Positions 1 to 9,700 of a DNA stretch of 64,000 nucleotides are shown one piece after another. The stretch spans positions 62,001 to 126,000 of the forward strand of contig CAWJXB010000006.1 of assembly GCA_963846775.1 (NCBI GenBank), written 5' to 3'. This DNA comes from CAVYXA01 sp963846775. GTDB taxonomy: Bacteria > Verrucomicrobiota > Verrucomicrobiia > Chthoniobacterales > UBA10450. The notes under the pieces are model-generated. The model was not told the origin of the DNA, made no database searches, and saw nothing but the letters and a program-made list of their open reading frames with translations. The first letter of the stretch is position 1. The number at the start of each line of letters is the position of its first letter. The translations under genes were made by a program, and so were the position numbers.

Positions 1-100
1 GCTCAAGCCGAATCAGTGGTGTGCGCAAAATCGTCTTTGCGATACGTTCGCGCGCCTCTTCGATTTCGCGCAGTTCTATCGCACGAACGGTTTCCATCAT
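1..100 (-). CDS. PLP-dependent threonine/serine dehydratase, N-terminal fragment
   Basis: This is the first 33 codons of a minus-strand gene cut by the window edge. The translation begins MMETVRAIELREIEEARER and continues with IAKTILRTPLIRLE. The pattern 'I..AR.RI......TPL..' is typical of the N-terminus of fold-type II PLP enzymes such as threonine ammonia-lyase and serine racemase. The catalytic lysine and glycine-rich loop lie outside the window, so substrate and exact subfamily cannot be decided. Two ATG codons in tandem (95-100) are possible starts, and a GTG at 104-106 is in frame. No clear Shine-Dalgarno sequence is visible. Bases 101-306, up to the divergent neighbour, show no other gene. 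Confidence 0.6.
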   Translation of the reverse strand, partial: MMETVRAIELREIEEARERIAKTILRTPLIRLE

Positions 101-306
101 CTGCACAATGTAGATGCAGAGCTGGCTGTGTCAGCCGCAAACTGTCGATGGAGACCACCCTAACAGCGGTCCGCAAATTGCGTTGACTTCGGCAAATCGC
201 TTCGTTAGGATTCGCATTCAGGAGGAACGCAAGCAGTCAAACAACATTGGGCCTGATCTGCGCTCACGCCTCCTGCGCACATTTGTGCCCAGCAAGGAGA
301 ACACAG

Positions 307-1533
307 ATGAACACAGAAATCTCGGTAAGAACTTGCATCGTCGCGCTATTGAGCGCGTTACTTATTACGCCGGTCGTATTGGCAGTCAGCCCCGCGCCGG
401 ACGGAGGCTACGCGGGCTTCAACACGGCTGAGGGGACTAATTCCCTCTTTAATCTCACCAGCGGCCTTGATAACACGGCCCTTGGTTATCAAGCGCTCTT
501 TCACAACACCACCGGCACCAACAACACCGGCATTGGATTCCGCTCCCTCTTTTTTAACACCACCGGCGTCCAAAACACGGCAGCCGGCATTAACGCGCTC
601 AGCGTCAACGGCACCGGCAGCTTCAATACGTCGTTCGGCGTCAATAGTCTTGCTCACAACACCACTGGCAGCCAGAACACAGCCACTGGCGTGTCGGCGT
701 TCTTTAGCAGCACCACCGGCGACAACGGGACCGCTTTCGGTTTCCAAGCGCTCTTTAAGAACACCACCGGCGACAACAACACCGCTGTCGGCTTGGACGC
801 GCTCCAGTTGAACGTCTCAGCCGTCACGAACGCGGCCGTGGGTACTTTCGCACTCCAGAATAATGATTCGAGCGGAAACGGAACCGCCGATTTCAACACG
901 GCTGTCGGCGGCTTTGCGCTCCAGGCTAACGTTGATGGCACCAGCAACACCGCCGTTGGTGCTGGTGCGATGGAGTCCGGAAACGGAGGCAACAATAACA
1001 CGGCGGTTGGGGAGATAGCCGGCCTTGGCATCACTGGAAACTCGAACACCTGTCTCGGCCACTCGACCGGAAGTAACCTAACAAGTGGCGAAGGTAACAT
1101 CTATATCGGCGCACAAGTGCAGGCCGGTGGTTCTGGTGAATTTGAATTCATCCGCATCGGCAGCGACACGGCTTTTACTTTTCCGTATGACACCTATATC
1201 GCCGGCATCTTCGATCGGGACGTTGATATGAGCACCGCCCAGTTTGTGTTCGTCGATGCCAGTGGAAAGTTAGGCACGATGAAGGTAAATGGTATTGGAA
1301 ACAAGGGGGCGCCCCGAGCCGTTCCCCAACGCGTCCAGCCCCACGCCATTGGCCCCGACCCGAAGCAAGCCATGTTCAACCGCAAAGTTGAGAAGTTGCA
1401 AACAATGGTCGTGCAGCAACAGAAACAAATTGAGACTCTCACAGCCCAGCTCAAAGAGCAGGCCGCGCAAATCCAAAAAGTCAGCGCGCAGCTCGAAATA
1501 AACAGACGAGTGATGAAAGTGGCATCTGAGTAG
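307..1533 (+). CDS. secreted protein with YadA-head-like repeats and C-terminal coiled coil
   Basis: A 408-residue protein. I start it at 307 because AAGGAG lies 8 bases upstream and a signal peptide follows directly (hydrophobic stretch about residues 8-25, ending near VLAVS). Residues about 35-270 are tandem repeats of roughly 14-24 residues with the pattern 'NTTG..NTA.G..AL', as in the beta-roll heads of trimeric autotransporter adhesins and the stalks of S74 proteins. Residues about 350-405 (Q/E/K-rich, KVEKLQTMVVQQQKQIETL) form a coiled coil. No YadA membrane anchor is visible, so surface attachment is unproven. Two decayed relatives follow (1704-1934 and 4240-5063). Adhesion or surface display is an inference. 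Confidence 0.75.
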   Translation: MNTEISVRTCIVALLSALLITPVVLAVSPAPDGGYAGFNTAEGTNSLFNLTSGLDNTALGYQALFHNTTGTNNTGIGFRSLFFNTTGVQNTAAGINALSVNGTGSFNTSFGVNSLAHNTTGSQNTATGVSAFFSSTTGDNGTAFGFQALFKNTTGDNNTAVGLDALQLNVSAVTNAAVGTFALQNNDSSGNGTADFNTAVGGFALQANVDGTSNTAVGAGAMESGNGGNNNTAVGEIAGLGITGNSNTCLGHSTGSNLTSGEGNIYIGAQVQAGGSGEFEFIRIGSDTAFTFPYDTYIAGIFDRDVDMSTAQFVFVDASGKLGTMKVNGIGNKGAPRAVPQRVQPHAIGPDPKQAMFNRKVEKLQTMVVQQQKQIETLTAQLKEQAAQIQKVSAQLEINRRVMKVASE

Positions 1534-1703
1534 GAAACAGAGCGGTCGATTCCGTCACATAGCCGGGTGTTGCTAGGCGAGGCAATGGAACGTGCCCAAA
1601 CCTTAGATCAACTCAGGGACGGTCGGAGTAACAGTTATTGCGTTGATCCGGATCTGGCAATCCGAGACGGCAACTGACAATCGAGAGCGTTCGTAACAAC
1701 GCG

Positions 1704-1934
1704 ATGTTACTCAATGAATTCCTGAAAGCGCACAAGAAAGTCCACGAAATGGAAGCGGCAATGACGCAGATGGCAGCTCAGTTGTCGGAGCAAGCCACGC
1801 AAATTCAGAAAGTGAGTGAACAGCTTGAGGTCAACAAAACTGCTCCCAAATCGTTCTCAACAATCAGTAAGCTCGCGAATCCTCACCAGCAATCTGCATT
1901 TCGCAATCTGCCGTTTGACGGGACGCCCGTTTAG
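1704..1934 (+). pseudogene. remnant of an S74-type tail (C-terminal coiled coil)
   Basis: The frame opens with MLLNEFLKAHKKVHEMEA, which matches MLLNEFLKEHRKVEELEA near the end of the S74-like fragment at 4240-5063. It continues into a heptad coiled coil close to the tail of the 307-1533 protein (QATQIQKVSEQLEVNK). In the relative this segment follows '..RYEAVNA'; here the bases before the ATG read through a stop in the matching frame, and no chaperone domain precedes it. This looks like the 3' stub of a lost paralogue. Bases 1534-1703 hold no recognisable coding sequence. Confidence 0.55.
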
Positions 1935-2153
1935 GCGAGTCCGGCCAGCGGCTGACCCTCTTCCCACTTGACAAAAAAAGGTCAGTCTTTCGCAACAAGT
2001 GGAGAACAGGTGACGAAAGCAAGCCGTACAGAATTATCTATCCAATAGATCTGAATTTGGCGCAGACGCTTATCCCTGGGGGCCTCTTCCCCTCTTTCAG
2101 ACGTGCACTGCGGTAAACCGGACCGGGGGAAAACTAAGAAAAGAACAGCAAAC

Positions 2154-4211
2154 ATGAAACTTCAAAACTTAGTTCACATTTTTATTGGGATTGTTTGCAT
2201 TGGGCTTTTGCCAAAAGCGCAGGCCGTAACGGGAGAAAATGTTCCGAAGCAGCCCGCCACTTCATTTACCGTTAACACCACGGCCAGCGACGGTGACGCG
2301 GTGCCAGGCGATGGAATATGCGAAACCGTAATCGGAAATGGTCAATGCACCCTGACTGCGGCAATCGAGGAATCGAATGCTCACGCAGGCGCTGATCGCA
2401 TCGATTTCGCGATACCCACTTCCGATCCTGGCTATGATCCCGCGACCGGCAGATGGACCATCAGGCTGCAGGGAGCGATTACTGTTGGGGACTCCGCGAC
2501 GCTGAACGCTACAAATTGTGTTTTTGCCGGATACCATTTTTTTCTGACCGGAGCGATTACTGTTCAGAATGGCGCGACGCTGAACGCTACGAATTGTATC
2601 TTTGCGGAAAACTATACCGACGCCGGTGGCTCGGTGATTAGCAACTCCGGCACAGTGAATGTGAGTGGGTGCAACTTTAGCAACAACACGAGCGGGGAGT
2701 ATCCAGGAGGAGCCATTGTAAATGGCGGAGCGATGAATATCGATAAGAGCACCTTTGCCAATAATCGGATGCTGTATCCTTATTCCGGTGGTGGTGGCGC
2801 CATTTACAATGAAGGAACTTTAACGATAACCAATAGCCTTTTTACTGGTAACGGATCTACCTGGATTCCGCCCGGTGGCGCCGGGGGGACTTCCGGCGGG
2901 GCCATTTTTAACACGGGCACTCTCAGTGTTAGCAATTCAACGATCGCCTTTAACGACGTTACCTGGAAGGGCGGCGGTATCTATAATGTCGGCACTTTGA
3001 CCTTAACTAATAGTACCGTTACTGGAAATACTGCGATTAACTTTGGCGGTCTAAACGGAGTCGATAGGGTAACCGTTCCCCCTTCTTCTGCCGGTGGCAT
3101 TTATAATGGCGGAGCCTGTGCAATCAAAAGCACGATAGTGGCCCTTAACAGATCCGACCCCAATCCCAATATCCATGATGATATTGGAGGGTCATTCAGT
3201 TCCCAAGGCTTCAATCTGATCACTTCCCCCTACCCGATGCTGGATCCAGCTGGCTTGAAAAATAATGGCGGCCCGACCCAAACCATTGCGCTCCTTTTCG
3301 GAAGCCCGGCGATCGACAAAGGTAGCAGTAGTGGCCTGACCGGTAATCTGACGACCGATCAGCGCGGCCCGGGGTTCGCCCGCAGCTTTGATAACCCCGC
3401 TCTCCCGAATGCGACTGGCGGCGATGGTACGGACATCGGGGCCTTCGAATTCGGAGCTATTTCGCCCGTGAGGGGAGACTTCAACCGCGATGGATTCGCG
3501 GATTATTTGCTCTTTAATTCAAGCACCCGAAGGACAGCCGTTTGGAATCTGACCGGGAACCTGTTCACCGGAAATACCTGGGGATCAGGCGTATCGGCGG
3601 GTTGGGTGATAGCGTGCGTAGCCGATGTGAATCTCGACAGCAAGCCGGATTACCTGCTCTTTAATGCAGCGACACGCCGGACCGCGGTTTGGTATCTCAA
3701 TAATACCACCATCCTGAGCACTGCTTATGGCCCGACCCTACCAGCGGGTTGGGTGTTGATCGCCGCCGCGGACATCAACCGGGATGGGCGACCGGACTAT
3801 GTGTTGTTTAAGCCTGCCACAGGACAGACGGCTGTGTGGTATCTCAATGGCACTACCTACATAGCTGGCGCATATCTTCCGAGACTTCCAGCCGGTTGGA
3901 CATTGATCGACGCGATCGATTTCAACGTCGATACCAGAGCGGACTTGCTTCTGGTCAATGCGACCACCCATCAAACCTCACTTTGGTATCTAGATGGCAC
4001 AACCTTTGTCAGAAGTGTGAACGGACCAACTCTGCCTTCCGGCTGGGCGCTGCAGGGCTCGGCCGATTTCAATAGCGACACAAAGCCTGACTACGTGCTT
4101 TACCAGGGCGGCACGCGACGGACAGTGTTCTGGTATCTAAATGGAGGTGCTCTGATCGGAAGCGCCAGTGGCCCAACCCTGCCGACCGGTTACAGTCTCG
4201 CCTCTCCCTGA
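2154..4211 (+). CDS. secreted CSLREA / right-handed beta-helix / VCBS-repeat protein
   Basis: A 685-residue protein. The start at 2154 (MKLQNLVHIFIG) gives a clean signal peptide ending near AQA. Residues about 40-80 (DGDAVPGDGICETV, then CTLTAAIEESNA) match the CSLREA domain, often found at the N-terminus of surface beta-helix proteins. Residues about 100-400 are glycine- and asparagine-rich beta-helix coils ('GGAIYNEGTLTITNS'). Next comes a segment like the choice-of-anchor Q domain (SPAIDKG ... DQRG ... DIGAFEFG, about 380-440). The C-terminus has five VCBS/FG-GAP-like repeats of about 45 residues ('D.N.D...DYLLFN..TR.TAVWYLN'). An extracellular polymer-binding or structural role is likely; no enzymatic residues are visible. 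Confidence 0.8.
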   Translation: MKLQNLVHIFIGIVCIGLLPKAQAVTGENVPKQPATSFTVNTTASDGDAVPGDGICETVIGNGQCTLTAAIEESNAHAGADRIDFAIPTSDPGYDPATGRWTIRLQGAITVGDSATLNATNCVFAGYHFFLTGAITVQNGATLNATNCIFAENYTDAGGSVISNSGTVNVSGCNFSNNTSGEYPGGAIVNGGAMNIDKSTFANNRMLYPYSGGGGAIYNEGTLTITNSLFTGNGSTWIPPGGAGGTSGGAIFNTGTLSVSNSTIAFNDVTWKGGGIYNVGTLTLTNSTVTGNTAINFGGLNGVDRVTVPPSSAGGIYNGGACAIKSTIVALNRSDPNPNIHDDIGGSFSSQGFNLITSPYPMLDPAGLKNNGGPTQTIALLFGSPAIDKGSSSGLTGNLTTDQRGPGFARSFDNPALPNATGGDGTDIGAFEFGAISPVRGDFNRDGFADYLLFNSSTRRTAVWNLTGNLFTGNTWGSGVSAGWVIACVADVNLDSKPDYLLFNAATRRTAVWYLNNTTILSTAYGPTLPAGWVLIAAADINRDGRPDYVLFKPATGQTAVWYLNGTTYIAGAYLPRLPAGWTLIDAIDFNVDTRADLLLVNATTHQTSLWYLDGTTFVRSVNGPTLPSGWALQGSADFNSDTKPDYVLYQGGTRRTVFWYLNGGALIGSASGPTLPTGYSLASP

Positions 4212-4239
4212 GCCAGAGCAAGCCTCGAGGCGCCGAATT

Positions 4240-5063
4240 ATTCCGCATTTAGGAAGCGAAATCAGGGTGACAAATTGCCAACGGTGTCGACGCGCTAGCA
4301 ACACCGACGGGATCAGCAATACGGCGAATGGTTTTAACGCGCTCTCTAGCAACACCAGCGGCAAGTACAACACGGCCAACGGTTATCAAGCGCTCTATAG
4401 CAACGTCGGTTTTCATAACACAGCCAGCGGTAATCAAACGCTCTATAACAATTCCACCGGCGACAGCAATATGGCCATTGGGGCCGTTGCGCTTTCTATA
4501 AACGCCACCGGCCACGATAACACGGGCTGTCGGTACCTTTGCCGGCACCAACATCACAGGCGACGGCAAATGTCTGTGGTGGCGCAGGTGTTAAAGGCGT
4601 TGAGGACGAGAGCTACACCACCCGTATCAGCAAAATTTACTTTTCTGTTGCCAGCGGCCGGCAAGTTTACGTCGATTCAGACAATAAGATCGGGACGCCT
4701 TCCTCTTCGCGTCGGTACAAGGAGGAGATTCAGCCGATGGATCATGCGAGCGAGAAACTATTCGAGCTCAAGCCGGTGAGATTCCGTCACAGAAAAGAGG
4801 TCGATCCCGGGCAGGCACTCTCCTTTGGGCTGATTGCGGAGGAGGTGGCGCAAATCAGTCCCGAGCTGATCACGCGCGATGAGCGAGGACAGCCGGAAAC
4901 GGTCCGCTACGAAGCCGTGAACGCGATGTTGCTCAACGAATTCTTGAAAGAGCACAGGAAGGTCGAGGAATTGGAAGCGACGGTCGCCCGGCTCGCGGTG
5001 GAGGTTCAAAACATGAACGTCCGCGAGGCGGCTGCGCGTGCGGCAAAAATAGCGCGTCGGTAG
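4240..5063 (+). pseudogene. frameshifted head-repeat / S74 chaperone-domain protein
   Basis: Head-type repeats (NTANGFNALSSNTSGKYNT) run in one frame to about 4528. The expected continuation (AVGTFAGTNITGDG) is in another frame, and the C-terminal part (SYTTRISKIYF, then SSRRYKEEIQPM) in a third. A further slip is likely near 4280, where the frame for ANGVDALA is lost. The C-terminal block has the hallmarks of the Peptidase_S74 / intramolecular chaperone domain: S.RRYKE.I, a KPVRF strand, GLIAEEVAQ, and the coiled-coil end MLLNEFLKEHRK. There is no signal peptide or ribosome site; the head repeats begin just after the preceding stop. At least two, probably three, frameshifts make this a decayed relative of 307-1533. 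Confidence 0.7.
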
Positions 5064-5068
5064 ATGGG

Positions 5069-5791
5069 TTAGGCACCCTGATTCAGTCGCGCGAGGATTT
5101 CGGGATCGCGCACATCGGCCCACTCGCCGGTCAGTTCGATGGCTTTTACAATTTTGCCGGATTGCGCGAGGTCGCGGACTGCGTCGGTCAATTCGTATTC
5201 GCCGCGCGGGGACGGTTTCAGTTTTGCGATGAACTCGAAAATGCTCGTCCGAAATGCGTAGAGCCCCGCGTTATACCACGGACTGGACAGCTCGTCCGGA
5301 TTTGGCTTTTCTCGGAGATCGACAAGTTCCATCTGGTCGTTCACAAAAACGGCGCCGCCTTTGGTCACGTCTTCGCCGCGTCGGACGGTGAGAAGCGCTT
5401 CGAGTTCATCGGGAAGATCGACAACCTTTCTGTAGTTCTGCGAATCGACGAGAATGTCGCCGTAAGCGAGAACGAATGGCGCGTTCTGTGAAAAATTTCG
5501 CGCCAGTTCGAGCACACGCCCTGTCCCATCCTGAACAACCTGTGTTTCGTATTGAATGTCGATCTTGTAGCGGGAACCGTCGCCAAAAAAATTGCGCACC
5601 GCGTCGGCACGATAACCGACGATGATGAGAAACCGGCGCACGCCGGCGCCCCGCAGGCCTTCGACGATATGTTGCAAAACCGGTTTGCCGCGCACTTCAA
5701 TCATCGGTTTGGGCAGATCGTTCGTTAGCTCGCGCATCCGCGTGCCGCGGCCGGCGGCGAGAAGAACGGCTTGGTCGATCTTAGGCACCAT
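5069..5791 (-). CDS. sugar-phosphate nucleotidyltransferase
   Basis: A 240-residue NTP_transferase-fold enzyme. The N-terminal signature AAGRGTRM (residues 12-19), followed by LPKPM with Lys28, is the nucleotide-binding loop and conserved lysine of the glucose-1-phosphate thymidylyl/uridylyl/cytidylyltransferase family. YGDILV near residue 111 carries the metal-binding aspartate. The protein has no left-handed-helix acyltransferase domain, unlike GlmU, so a simple NDP-sugar synthase such as an RmlA- or HddC-like enzyme is most likely; the base and sugar cannot be decided. It would supply activated sugar for surface polysaccharide, which fits the other envelope genes here. It stands alone, convergent with the decayed gene upstream. 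Confidence 0.8.
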   Translation of the reverse strand: MVPKIDQAVLLAAGRGTRMRELTNDLPKPMIEVRGKPVLQHIVEGLRGAGVRRFLIIVGYRADAVRNFFGDGSRYKIDIQYETQVVQDGTGRVLELARNFSQNAPFVLAYGDILVDSQNYRKVVDLPDELEALLTVRRGEDVTKGGAVFVNDQMELVDLREKPNPDELSSPWYNAGLYAFRTSIFEFIAKLKPSPRGEYELTDAVRDLAQSGKIVKAIELTGEWADVRDPEILARLNQGA

Positions 5792-6193
5792 TTTTTGATT
5801 AGCATGATCTGGCGAAGCCGTCGATTCATTGCTGAATCGAGCACTCCTTTGTTCGCTGTCGGACGGACTTGTCCCGTAGCGCGCTCAATACGAGAGCGGT
5901 TTGGATGGAACTAGCCGATGCGGATGGGCAAATGTGCTGAGTCTTTCTAGGGGGCTGACAGCTTCGCCGGAACGAAACCACGCGGGAAACTGTCAGTTTC
6001 CCCTACGCAAGTCGAAGTGGCACACGAGTTACGTCTCCATTCGCGGCTACATGGTCTAAATGTGCGGACGCTCAAAAACCGCGGAGTCGCAATCCGTCGC
6101 CCGACGCTGTGGGTAAACTGTGCAGGCGGCCGATCCACCGGCGCTTACGACCTTTAGATTGAATACGCGCCCGAATAGCGCAAGCTCCCAGCC
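5792..6193. other. intergenic stretch without a gene
   Basis: About 400 bases between the start of the nucleotidyltransferase gene and the broken DoxX-like gene. The only structure seen is the inverted-repeat element at 5947-6007. Short open frames here have no recognisable product. Confidence 0.5.
5947..6007. repeat. REP-like palindromic element
   Basis: The left arm CTAGGGGGCTGACAG faces the right arm CTGTCAGTTTCCCCTACG. The arms pair as TAGGGG..CTGACAG across a 28-base GC-rich centre. The element is entirely intergenic. A nearly palindromic CTGACAGTGTCAG occurs at about 58752, but kinship is unproven. Confidence 0.55.
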
Positions 6194-6597
6194 ATGGCAG
6201 CTTTGCAATTTCTCGGTAAATATCGTGAAGGCGGTTTGCTTCTGATGCGAGTGAGCATCGGATTGATGTTCGTGATTCTGATCGCACCAGTTTTATGGTC
6301 TGGCCAGAAAGGTTGGGAACATTTCGGCTCGGCCATGCGCCATCTCGATTTTCACTCGCATTTTGCTGTCTGGGGATTTTCGGGGCGCTGGGCGGTTGTG
6401 TCGGCGGCTTCTCATGATGCTTGGGATTATTTTTTCGGATTGGTGTTCTGCTCACGCTTGCCGTCACTCTGATTTACCTGGTCGGCGTTTGGGGCGTCGC
6501 AGGATTTCACGTCCGTATCCCGCCACTGGAGATGTCGATCCTGCTTTTCAGTCTGCTCTTGATCGGGCCGGGGAAATACAGCGTCGATAAGAATTAG
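6194..6597 (+). pseudogene. DoxX-like membrane protein, multiply frameshifted
   Basis: The N-terminus reads MAALQFLGKYREGGLLLMRV followed by a first transmembrane segment (SIGLMFVILIAP), as in small DoxX/DoxD-type proteins. After about 6375 the original sense continues in other frames: a glycine-rich piece (GALGGCVGGF), then LLMMLGIIF, then RIGVLLTLAVTLIYLVGVWG, ending IGPGKYSVDKN at the TAG of 6595-6597. At least three one-base slips in about 60 bp separate these pieces. Joined, they would give four transmembrane segments over about 130 residues, the family's normal size. The family assignment rests on this topology and is tentative; that the gene is broken is clear. Confidence 0.65.
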
Positions 6598-6622
6598 AAG
6601 CCATCTCATCAGATGGCTTCTA
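6595..6622. repeat. perfect inverted repeat, 11-bp arms
   Basis: TAGAAGCCATC and GATGGCTTCTA are separated by six bases. The first base of the left arm is the T of the stop codon of the broken DoxX-like gene. No T-run follows, so this is not a canonical intrinsic terminator, though it could act as a transcript-end hairpin. Confidence 0.6.
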
Positions 6623-6640
6623 GTGAGAAGTGATTGGTAA

Positions 6641-6661
6641 GGACGGCTCGCCGAGCCGTCC
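6641..6661. repeat. perfect inverted repeat, 10-bp arms
   Basis: GGACGGCTCG and CGAGCCGTCC are separated by one base. It lies between the hairpin at 6595-6622 and the dispersed element at 6693-6733, in the gap before the convergent BNR-protein gene. Confidence 0.6.
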
Positions 6662-6692
6662 GCACCGAACGTTCCACGATGCGGCGCGCCTG

Positions 6693-6733
6693 GCCCGTCT
6701 CCGCCATGAACGGGCTCCGCCGTGGCGAGCAGC
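6693..6733. repeat. dispersed GC-rich element, copy 1 of 3
   Basis: The sequence contains CGGGCTCCGCCGTGGCGAGC. Near-identical copies lie at 59181-59221 (inside the histidine kinase gene) and 31138-31174 (inside the leader of der). This copy is intergenic, next to two hairpins. Confidence 0.7.
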
Positions 6734-6757
6734 CAAACCGTCACTTCCCACCAACCG

Positions 6758-9700
6758 CTACGCCTTTGGCGGCGTGACGATCAGCGCCGGCAAATTCGCC
6801 TGCTTGATCAGTGCGCTTACTTTCGGCAGATCCTCCGCCTTTAGCTGCGCCCATTTCTTCAATTGCTCATCCAGATTTCCGCTGAGCAACTGAAACACTT
6901 CCAGTTGCGGCTTGGTCGGCTCGTTGTCGCCGTAATCGATCACGTGACTGAAGCTATCGAACCGTTCATTCAACATGTTCGGGAACGCCAAATTTCCTTC
7001 CGAGCCTTTCATGTTTACCTGGACAAGTTGTTGCTCGATCTCTTCCATTTTCTTCTCGAGATCGTCGGCCGCATCGAGGCCGGGCTTAAGCCGTTGATCG
7101 CCGCCGTAACGTTGATGGAGATCTTTGACCTGCGATTTCACTTCCCGGATTTCATTGACCGCTTGATGCAATTGGGAAATGCGATCTTTCACCTGCATCG
7201 ACAACCCAAACTGTTTTTGCAACGCCGCTTCCTGGCCTTTGGTGCGCGGATCGATTGCCAGATGTAACGGCACGGTCTGCGATTTTCCGCTCACGGTTAG
7301 TTTGACCTGATAATCGCCAGGCAACGCGAGCGGCCCCTTCGGGCCGTTGCCCGAGTAGAACGCCCCCGGAATTTGGATCGGATCGTCGTAGCGCAAGTCC
7401 CACGCAAAACGATTCATGCCTTCTTTCGCAGGAATCGTTTTCACGCGCTCGACCCGATCGGGCCATTCTGGCGGTTGTTCGCCTTCCTTTTTCTTTTTGC
7501 TGGAGAGATGGCGCACGATCTTCCCGGCGGAATCAAGAACGTCGAGCGTTACTTCGTCCTTCGGTTCGCTCTTGAAATAGTAATCGATGATTGCGCCCGG
7601 CGGCGGATTGTCGCCAACCGGCTGGCGCTTATCGAATTCCTCCGGGTAATGCAAACGCAGCGCGGTCTGCGGCTGATAAAGGATCGTCTCATCCTGGTTA
7701 TTCTGTGGTTTCAACTGGCGCACGGGCGTGATGTCATCGAGCACCCAGAACGAACGGCCATGCGTCGCCACGACGAGATCATCGTCCTTCACCACCAGAT
7801 CGTGAATCGGCGTGACCGGCAGATTCAATTGCAGCGGCTGCCAATGCGCCCCGTCATCGAACGAGATGAAAACGCCGATCTCAGTGCCGGCGTAGAGCAA
7901 ACCGCGTCGCTTCGGATCTTCGCGCACGGCGTGCACGAATGCGCCATCGGGAATTCCATTCGTGATCGCCGACCACGTCTTGCCGAGATCGGCCGTCTTG
8001 AAAATGTAGGGCTTGAAATCGTCGAGCTTATGCCGATCCACCGCAACGTAAGCCGTGTTCGCATCAAATGGCGACGCCTCGATCAGATCGACCGTGCTCC
8101 ACTCCGGCATCTTCGGCGTCACGTTCGCCCAGTGCTGTCCGTCATCGGTCGTGACTTGGACCAATCCATCGTCCGTGCCGGCCCAGAGTGTGCCGGTTTT
8201 CACTGGCGATTCTGCCAGCGCGAAAATGGTGTCGTAATATTCGACCGAGGTGATGTCGTTCGTTAGGGGACCGCCGCTCGGTTTTTGTTTGCTCTTATCA
8301 TTTCGTGTTAAATCACCGCTGATCTGTGTCCAGCTCTGGCCGTGATCGCTTGATTTGAAAACGCATTCCCCGGCGGTGTAAAGCACGTCGGGGTTGTGTG
8401 GCGAAAGCATCAGTGGGGAGACCCACTGAAACCGGTGCTTCAAATCTTCCGCGCCATGCCCGGAGTTATCGAGCGGGTAGGGGCTGATGTCGTGCGCTTC
8501 CTCTTTGCTTTTGTCATAACGAACGGCGTAGCCCTCGCTGTTGGAATAAATGATGTGCCAATCGCGGGGATCGGGCACGACAAATCCGCACTCGCCATCG
8601 CCGGCTTGGAACCAATCTTCCCGCCCGATCGTTCCGGAATCCGTCCGGCTCGCGATGCCTACGTTGGAGTTGTCCTGTTGCGCTCCATAGATGTGATAGG
8701 GAAATGCGTTATCGACTGCGACATGATAGAACTGCGCGGTCGGCTGATTGTTCTGCGTCGTCCACGTTTTGCCCGCATCGGTCGAGACGCTCGCGCCGCC
8801 ATCGTTCACATTTGCGATCCGATTGGGATCTTCCGGATCGATCCACAGCCCGTGATGATCGCCGTGGCGCGCCGGCAGGAGCGCGAAATTCTTGCCGCCA
8901 TCGACGGAACGGAAAAGACCGGTGTTCACGACGTAAAGCGTGTCGGGCGATTTGGGATCGGCGTAAACCTTACTGAAATACCATGCGCGCTGCCGGAACC
9001 GGCCATCGTCATTCACGCGTGTCCACGTTTGGCCCGCATCATCGGAACGATAAATGCCGCCTTCTTTCGCCTCGATGATCGCATAAACGCGATTCGAATC
9101 AGCACCGGAAACAGCGACGCCGATCCGTCCAAGAATCCCCTCCGGGAGACCGTTTCCTTCCAGCCGCTTCCACGTCACACCGTTATCAGAAGACCGATAA
9201 AGGCCGCTGCCCGGCCCGCCACTGGAAAAAAACCACGGCTGCCGTCGCGCCTGCCAGAGCGACGCGAACACGATGTTAGGGTTGTGCGGATCGAACACGA
9301 TGTCGATGCCGCCGGTGTTTTCGTCTTTGAACAAAACATTGGCCCAGGTCTTGCCACCGTCGGTCGTACGAAAGATGCCGCGTTCCTTGTTAGGGCCAAA
9401 GGCGTGACCCAGCGCCGCCACCAGCGCCACATCCGCATTGTGAGGATCAACAATGATCGCCCCGATGTTGTGCGTGTCCCGCAGGCCAACATTTTTCCAC
9501 GTTTTGCCAGCATCGATCGATTTGTAAACGCCGAGCCCATAGGTTGTGTTCCCGCGAATAGCGGCTTCACCAGTGCCAGCGTAAATGACGTTATGGTCCG
9601 ACGGCGCAACGGCGAGCGCGCCGATGGAGGAAATGTCTTCCTTGTCGAACAACGGGGTCCAATTCGCGCCGCCGTCGATCGTTTTCCAAATGCCGCCCGC

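Noticed and set aside
7373..8266. 297-codon open frame on the plus strand, also opposite the BNR gene
   Set aside because: A shadow of the same gene; no recognisable motif and a biased composition.
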